From the IMG/VR virus record IMGVR_UViG_3300030390_001059, positions 1 through 25,673 of that record: a stretch of DNA of 25,673 bases; one strand, written 5' to 3'. The position numbers were made by a program, and so were the translations under genes. Position 1 is the first letter of the stretch; the number at the start of each line of letters is the position of its first letter. The notes beneath the pieces are model-generated. The model worked only from the letters and a program-made list of their open reading frames with translations, had not been told where the DNA came from and ran no database searches. The DNA is from a virus. Below, piece by piece: positions 20,692-25,673 of the stretch.

Positions 20692-21524
20692 TGAACCCAG
20701 CATTAGTAGGAGCAGGAATAGCAGCAGGAAAAGGGGTTATAAATGGCGACCCTATGGACAAAATACTAAAAGATGCTGTAGTAGGTGGAGCAACTGGTTA
20801 TTTAGGTGGGCAAATGATGCCAACAGATATGTTTGGAGCATCTTCTGCACTTAATTCAACTGCTGGTAACTCTTTAAATGCAGGTGCTAGTCTTATGGGT
20901 GGTACAGGAACTGCTGTTGGTTCAAATATTGGAGCAGGAACTACTAGTTTATTAGGAAGTCCAACAAATATTGCACCAGCTTATGATATAGGAATGGGTG
21001 GAAATTCAGCTAATTTAAACGGCTTTACTGGTTCTGCTTATACCCCAATAACAAACAATTTAAATCAACCTATTGCTCCTAATTTTTCAACATTACAAGC
21101 AAATACTGGTGTAAAAGATAATTTTGGAACTCCTGCCAGACCTATTGTTGATGAATATCCTACAATAATGGGAGGAGAAGGTTCTACTATAGGATTAGAT
21201 ACTACAACAAGAGATACTATGGGTAATTTTATACAAAACCCTACTGAACCAGACTTTAATAACATAACTAAATCTACAGCAGAAGAATTAGAAGCAGCAC
21301 AAGGTGGATTTGAAAAACCATTATATGAAAGAGCATTTGATAGTGTAGTAGGATTTGCAGAAAAAAATCCAATAGAAATGGCAGGTTTAGGATTAACAGC
21401 TTTTGGAGCACTAAAAGAACCACCAAAACAAGGACCAGATTCTTCTTTTGCTAGAAGTGCTGGGGTTGTAAGAAATGCATATTCGCCTACTCGTAGTCCA
21501 ATTTTACAAATAAAGAGAGCATAA
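20691..21524 (+). CDS. Glycine-rich internal virion protein
   Basis: 277 aa, TAATG overlap with the upstream gene. Residues 1-45 hold a small amphipathic/hydrophobic start (ALVGAGIAAGKGVI, DAVVGGATGYLGGQMM), then Gly/Ser/Asn-rich low-complexity sequence (ASSALNSTAGNSLNAGASLMGG). A helical segment near 225-250 (ERAFDSVVGFAEKNPIEMAGLGLTAFGALKE) and a basic tail (YSPTRSPILQIKRA) follow. It fits an ejection or inner-tube protein, but no named family is recognised. Confidence 0.62.
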   Translation: MNPALVGAGIAAGKGVINGDPMDKILKDAVVGGATGYLGGQMMPTDMFGASSALNSTAGNSLNAGASLMGGTGTAVGSNIGAGTTSLLGSPTNIAPAYDIGMGGNSANLNGFTGSAYTPITNNLNQPIAPNFSTLQANTGVKDNFGTPARPIVDEYPTIMGGEGSTIGLDTTTRDTMGNFIQNPTEPDFNNITKSTAEELEAAQGGFEKPLYERAFDSVVGFAEKNPIEMAGLGLTAFGALKEPPKQGPDSSFARSAGVVRNAYSPTRSPILQIKRA

Positions 21525-21526
21525 AA

Positions 21527-23290
21527 ATGGCAGATAGTTTATTAGATATTGATTTTGATTTAGACAAAATGTTAGGAACAACAGTTAATCCTGTTCAAGG
21601 GTTAGTAAACGACCCTAATTTTCAAACAGAAAAAAATATTGCTTCTGGACTTGGTGTTGCTGATGCGCTTATTAGTGGATATGGTAAACAATATGCTCCA
21701 GAAATATTATTAAGAGGGCTTATAAATGCTAAAAAAGGTCGTCAAGGTGTTATAGATAAACAAATTAAAGGCTATATGACACAGCAAGATATTCTTAAAA
21801 AAACTTTAGATGCTCAAAAAATAAGAGGAGAGTTAAAAAGACAGCCTTATCAATTATTAAATGAAGCATATAAAGCTGATGAATACCCTTCTAAAATATC
21901 TCAATCTAGGTCTGATGCTAAAATAAAAGGTTTAAAACTTAATGAAAGAACTTTAAGGATGCAAGGTATTTATTCAGAGTTAAAAGATTTAGAAAAAAAT
22001 GGAAAAACAGCAGAAATAAATTATATTAGATTGAATCCAGACAAATATTTAGATAATATATATAAAACAGATTTAGCGACAGATTATACAAAAAGACCAT
22101 TACCTGATGAGTGGATTCCTAGAATTAGAGCAATAGGATTAGACCCTAAAAACAAAGCAAATTGGACAACAACTGAATGGGGTTATGTGGCTAGATTAAT
22201 TGATGCTACTTCTGTAAAAGATGCTGCTGACCAAAACCAAGCAAATCAACTTGCAAATTATCAAAATAGGCAAATACCTATAAATGAAATTCCAAACATA
22301 AACAAAGTACAAAAAGATATTTTAAATGAAATAGCTCTTAAAAAGAAAAATAATGTGGCTTTTAATACTTTAGAAGAAACTAATACCTCTTTAAAAACAA
22401 AATCATATATGTTAAATGATGATGGAACTGCTAACCTAAAATACTACAAACCAAATATAGAGGAAATACAAAGGGGAAGTATTCCTGCTGGTGTAGACCC
22501 TAAATTTCCAGAGGGGGTAGTGTTTGGAAGTAATGGTAAAAACTATACTGAAGAAGTTTGGAATAATTCAGGTGAATTATTTAGAAGAGCATGGGACCCA
22601 AGATTAGATACAAAAAATTCTATTAAAGAAGATAATAGGGTAAGTGCAGATGCAAAATCGGAAGGTAAAAAAGCTGCCTATATGATGGGTGAAGTTGATA
22701 AATCTAATAAAATAATTGCAGAAATATTATCAAAGCCACAATTTTTACAAGATTTAGCTTCGTTTGGTGGTAGAGCGATAGTTAATATGAATTTAGGAAA
22801 ATATGGGTTTACTTCTAATGTTCAAGATATTAAGAATTTATTTGATGTAGTTAGGAATAAACAATTTATTACAGCAATTGGTAATATGCGTAATGCTAGT
22901 GATACTGGTGGAGCTGTAGGTAATGTATCAAACTTTGAAGTTGAAATGTTTATGAACGCTGCCACAGCAATGCAACATGGGGGTTCTGCAGAATTTATTT
23001 ATGAACAATTGGCTAATCTTTATAATGAAGGAAAAAGGGTTATGGCTGCCTCTCATGAAGTATATGAAGGTTACTACGGAAGTAAAGAACGAGAGTTATC
23101 TGGACTGAATCAATATGACTCATCTAATTATAAAGATATTATTCCTTATAAAGAAGCGTTAAAACAAAAAGGGTTTGAGGCTTTTCAAGATAGAACTATG
23201 ACAAGAAAGGTAAATCAAGACAAAGAAGATGTGTTAAAAAGAAATTACCAAAGAATTAAAGAATCTAATACAAGTAAGGAAATAAAATAA
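21527..23290 (+). CDS. Large internal / ejection protein
   Basis: 587 aa, mostly helical, starting two bases after the previous stop. Residues 80-140 are Lys/Gln-rich helices; 250-320 include more (LANYQNRQIPINEIPNINKVQ...). The C-terminal part (AAYMMGEVDKSNKIIAEILS..., LFDVVRNKQFITAIGNMRNA) is helical with few hydrophobic runs. Size and neighbours suggest one of the large ejected proteins. I do not recognise a domain. Confidence 0.65.
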   Translation: MADSLLDIDFDLDKMLGTTVNPVQGLVNDPNFQTEKNIASGLGVADALISGYGKQYAPEILLRGLINAKKGRQGVIDKQIKGYMTQQDILKKTLDAQKIRGELKRQPYQLLNEAYKADEYPSKISQSRSDAKIKGLKLNERTLRMQGIYSELKDLEKNGKTAEINYIRLNPDKYLDNIYKTDLATDYTKRPLPDEWIPRIRAIGLDPKNKANWTTTEWGYVARLIDATSVKDAADQNQANQLANYQNRQIPINEIPNINKVQKDILNEIALKKKNNVAFNTLEETNTSLKTKSYMLNDDGTANLKYYKPNIEEIQRGSIPAGVDPKFPEGVVFGSNGKNYTEEVWNNSGELFRRAWDPRLDTKNSIKEDNRVSADAKSEGKKAAYMMGEVDKSNKIIAEILSKPQFLQDLASFGGRAIVNMNLGKYGFTSNVQDIKNLFDVVRNKQFITAIGNMRNASDTGGAVGNVSNFEVEMFMNAATAMQHGGSAEFIYEQLANLYNEGKRVMAASHEVYEGYYGSKERELSGLNQYDSSNYKDIIPYKEALKQKGFEAFQDRTMTRKVNQDKEDVLKRNYQRIKESNTSKEIK

Positions 23291-25137
23291 TGGGAGATGA
23301 AACTTTTGTTCAAAATATTGAAGAAGATGAATTAAATTTTGGTAATTGGCTTGTTGAAAATGAAGATTTAAAAGGCACAATAGAATACGCAGAAATGAAA
23401 AGTTCGTATGATGACATTATGGATTATAATATGTCGCCAGCAGGGATAGCAAAAAAAGTTATGAAATATGGTGCTGGGGAACTTGGTTCAGTTTATGATG
23501 CTGCTGGAAGATTTGTATCAAATCCAGTAGAATCTACAAAAAACTTTGCTGGAGGACTTGGTGATGTAGCTACTACAGCATTCACAAGTTTTGCTCCTGA
23601 AAGCATGGTAAATAATGAATTTGCTTTTCTAAATGACCCAGATTCTCTTAGATATAAAAGAAATGAATTTTACAAAAATAATCCCTATGTAGGAGATTCT
23701 CTTAGTTTTATGGCTACAAAACCAAGAGAACAATATGAAGCTATGGGAAAACAAATGGGGGAGCATTTTGGAGGTGTCTATGATAAATTAACTGACAGCC
23801 CTGAATCTGCTGTAAAATTACTTTCTGAAAATCCTTTAGAATCACTTTTAAATTTTTCTGGTCTTCTTGGATTAACAAAAGTTCCTATACAAGCTGGTGG
23901 TTTATTAAATAATAAAATTGGAAAAATTGTTGATAACATTACAAACCAATCTCCTACATCTTTAATATCAGCAGTTCCTCAAATATTAAGAAGTAAGGCA
24001 AACAAAGCAGGAGTTGTAGAAGCTGGAAAACAATTAACAGCAGATGCTGTTATTAAGAAAGGGGTTGCTGCTGGATATAATTTGCCACCATCTGCTTATA
24101 AAGGTACTGGGATTATGAATAAAATTGGTAGGATTATTGAGGAAACTCCATTTACTGGAAACACAGCAGGAAAGGTTGTAATAAAAAATCAGGCAACAAC
24201 TGATAGGTTAATGAGAAAGTTTCTGAATATTGCTGATGATGTTCCTTTTGAAGATGTTTTATCAGCAGTGCAAGCAAGAAGTGGAGCAGTTTATAAAAAT
24301 ATTGGAAAATTAAAAGGTGTTAAAAAAAGCACAAAAGAAACAAGTTATGTTGATGGTAAGATAATAGGTGCAGATGGTAAATACAATCAAATACCTAACA
24401 CAAATATTAAAACTAAAGTTTTACATAGAGATGGCTCTAAAATATTAAAAGATTTAAAATCATCAAGAGATAAACAAAATAAATTGTTTAAAAAAGGAAA
24501 ATATGATGATGGTATTAAGCAAGGAGAAATTACTGCACAATTAAACAAAGAACTTCTTGAGTTAGCAAAATATCATAAAAACCCTACATTAGTTAAAAAA
24601 TTAGACGCTGCAAGAGTTGATTACGCTAAAGCCTATAGTGTATTTCCTTATGTATCAGACGGAAGTGTAAATGCTTCTGCTTTTGCAAAAGCCAATCGGT
24701 ATAATACTCAATTAACTGGTGAAGGTAAAATTATTAGAGATTTTGCTAATGTCCCAAGAAATAAAAAGTATTTAAATATACCTGTTCCTAAAGATGGTCA
24801 AAATTTTACTACTTTAGAAAAATATGCAATGGGTGCAGCAGTTGTAGCAGATGCTAGTTCTGCTGGTTTAGTTGGTCTGGCAGGGAATATAATCCCTTCA
24901 CTATTAACTTCAAGAAAACTTGGAAGGCAAGATAAATTTATGAATCCAAATTATGGAGCAAATGGATTATTAGAAACATTAGGTAACCCTACAACAGTTA
25001 GAAATGCTGCTTTAATTCCATCATTATTAAATTCTTCTCAAATTGAAGACTTGCCATACTTAAAGCCTTTAGATAGTGAGATTAATCCAGAAATGGAAAC
25101 AATAGATATTGTTGGTGGTGGAAATAGGTTTAATTAA
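23290..25137 (+). CDS. Large internal / ejection protein
   Basis: 615 aa with TAATG overlap to the upstream gene. The N-terminus is acidic (ETFVQNIEEDELNFGNWLVENEDLKG). Repeated basic helices follow in the middle (KILKDLKSSRDKQNKLFKKGKYDDG). A late hydrophobic stretch (about 513-538, AAVVADASSAGLVGLAGNII) could insert into membrane. It is the last gene before the lysis cassette, a usual place for the largest ejection protein. No lysozyme or transglycosylase motif is evident, so cell-wall cutting is not supported here. Confidence 0.66.
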   Translation: MGDETFVQNIEEDELNFGNWLVENEDLKGTIEYAEMKSSYDDIMDYNMSPAGIAKKVMKYGAGELGSVYDAAGRFVSNPVESTKNFAGGLGDVATTAFTSFAPESMVNNEFAFLNDPDSLRYKRNEFYKNNPYVGDSLSFMATKPREQYEAMGKQMGEHFGGVYDKLTDSPESAVKLLSENPLESLLNFSGLLGLTKVPIQAGGLLNNKIGKIVDNITNQSPTSLISAVPQILRSKANKAGVVEAGKQLTADAVIKKGVAAGYNLPPSAYKGTGIMNKIGRIIEETPFTGNTAGKVVIKNQATTDRLMRKFLNIADDVPFEDVLSAVQARSGAVYKNIGKLKGVKKSTKETSYVDGKIIGADGKYNQIPNTNIKTKVLHRDGSKILKDLKSSRDKQNKLFKKGKYDDGIKQGEITAQLNKELLELAKYHKNPTLVKKLDAARVDYAKAYSVFPYVSDGSVNASAFAKANRYNTQLTGEGKIIRDFANVPRNKKYLNIPVPKDGQNFTTLEKYAMGAAVVADASSAGLVGLAGNIIPSLLTSRKLGRQDKFMNPNYGANGLLETLGNPTTVRNAALIPSLLNSSQIEDLPYLKPLDSEINPEMETIDIVGGGNRFN

Positions 25138-25341
25138 ATGAGTGATATTAACCCTATAGAGTTTGGCAAAATGAAAGAGCAAATAGAGCAATTACAAAAA
25201 GGTCAGGACGAACTCCGAAAAGACATGAAAGAAATGTTGGCTTTAGCTAATAAATCTAAAGGTGGTTTTTGGATGGGCATGGCTATAGCTTCCTTTGTAG
25301 GTGGTTTAATATCTATAGCTATTAGGAACTGGATGCAGTAA
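25138..25341 (+). CDS. Coiled-coil plus membrane anchor, possible holin accessory
   Basis: 67 aa. Residues 7-37 form a charged coiled coil (EFGKMKEQIEQLQKGQDELRKDMKEMLA) and 42-66 a single membrane segment (GGFWMGMAIASFVGGLISIAI). This shape recalls XhlA-type lysis proteins or small phage anchor proteins. It starts one base after the ejection gene stop and overlaps the next gene. A role in lysis is inferred from the 3TM holin two genes on. Confidence 0.6.
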   Translation: MSDINPIEFGKMKEQIEQLQKGQDELRKDMKEMLALANKSKGGFWMGMAIASFVGGLISIAIRNWMQ

Positions 25342-25466
25342 TGAACAACAAACAAAAATCTTTTAATAAACTTTTTGGCAAACCAGTTATTGTTACTCTT
25401 GCTGTATTAGCAGCACTACCTATTACACCAATTATTTTAGCTTTAATATATGGATGGAGCAACTAA
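25341..25466 (+). CDS. Tiny membrane protein in lysis cassette
   Basis: ATG at 25341 shares bases with the upstream TAA. The 41-aa product has a basic head (NNKQKSFNKLFGK) and one hydrophobic segment (15-36, PVIVTLAVLAALPITPIILALI). It stops at TAA 25464-25466, overlapping the ATG of the holin gene. It could be a holin partner, antiholin or pinholin-sized peptide; only the membrane topology is visible. Confidence 0.6.
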   Translation: MNNKQKSFNKLFGKPVIVTLAVLAALPITPIILALIYGWSN

Positions 25467-25673
25467 TGTTAGCAGCACTTATATCACCAGTCGCAGCACT
25501 ACTAGATAAATTTATACCTGATGCAGACACTAAAAATAAACTAGCACATGAGATAGCTACACTTGCAGAAAGACAAGCACATGAGATTGCATTAGCACAA
25601 ATAGCAGTAAACAAAGAAGATGCTAAAGGTGCATGGTTTCAAGCAGGATGGCGACCAGCAGTAGGTTGGGTTT
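25466..25673 (+). CDS. 3TM holin (5' part, cut by window end)
   Basis: ATG at 25466 in a TAATG overlap. The visible 69 residues read MLAALISPVAALLDKFIPDA...KNKLAHEIATLAERQAHEIALAQIAVNKEDAKG and then AWFQAGWRPAVGWV. The amphipathic start, long helix and WF-x-x-GWRP-x-x-GW signature match the 3TM holin family (GTA_holin_3TM), whose members open the inner membrane at the end of infection. The membrane spans would follow after the window edge. It is the third of three small membrane genes in a row. Confidence 0.85.
   Translation, partial: MLAALISPVAALLDKFIPDADTKNKLAHEIATLAERQAHEIALAQIAVNKEDAKGAWFQAGWRPAVGWV

Overview
The window is one end-to-end stretch of an AT-rich tailed-phage genome with every recognisable gene on the + strand. 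The order terminase small subunit, terminase large subunit, P22-type portal, scaffold, SU10-type major capsid protein, head-tail adaptor, P22 gp10-like tail protein, internal (ejection) proteins and holin, with no tape-measure or tail-tube genes, points to a short-tailed (podovirus-like) phage. The low GC content, the tiny conserved genes around the terminase and the 3TM-type holin fit a phage of an aquatic, possibly alphaproteobacterial, host; the host cannot be fixed from this sequence. No integrase, repressor, tRNA, insertion sequence or CRISPR array was seen.

Region 1 (1-4262) is a loosely packed early or accessory region of small genes: a lysine-rich coiled-coil protein, several unrecognised proteins of 39-88 aa, and a SprT-like zinc metalloprotease. 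They are separated by long non-coding gaps full of promoters, terminators, dyads and repeats. Its most striking property is the 8-bp palindrome GTTTAAAC: I count 13 copies in the window, 12 of them before position 4261. Four sit in loops of stem-loops whose stems differ in sequence but keep pairing. Three sit next to start codons, between or overlapping the Shine-Dalgarno sequence and the ATG. The others lie in leader or promoter stretches or, in one case, inside a gene. I found no known system that explains this. A DNA operator family or an RNA loop-loop pairing network are the leading ideas. Exact DnaA-box-like sequences, all with the longer core AGTTATCCACAG, occur at 2388-2396 and three times in 4207-4334. 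Covarying iteron-like dyads lie at 2420-2503. Together these mark candidate replication-origin sequences.

Region 2 (4263-7213) is the packaging module: a small terminase gene, then six very small, mostly basic proteins with overlapping stop and start codons (4869-5902), then the large terminase.

Region 3 (7214-12726) is the head module: portal, a small unknown protein, scaffold, major capsid protein, a UUCG-loop hairpin, a small conserved protein and the head-tail adaptor.

Region 4 (12733-19353) holds tail and host-recognition genes: a small virion-surface protein, a large fibre with beta-roll repeats and a C-terminal S74 intramolecular chaperone, three further fibre-like proteins including a glycine-rich, gp38-type adhesin, the gp10-like tail protein, a DUF6973-like protein and a small beta-rich protein.

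Region 5 (19370-25137) encodes a GNAT-like protein and four probable internal/ejection proteins. Region 6 (25138-25673) is the start of a lysis cassette: three consecutive small membrane proteins, the last a 3TM holin cut by the window edge. From 7214 onward most genes abut or overlap (ATGA, TAATG), so regions 3-6 probably act as one or a few long operons read after the early region.
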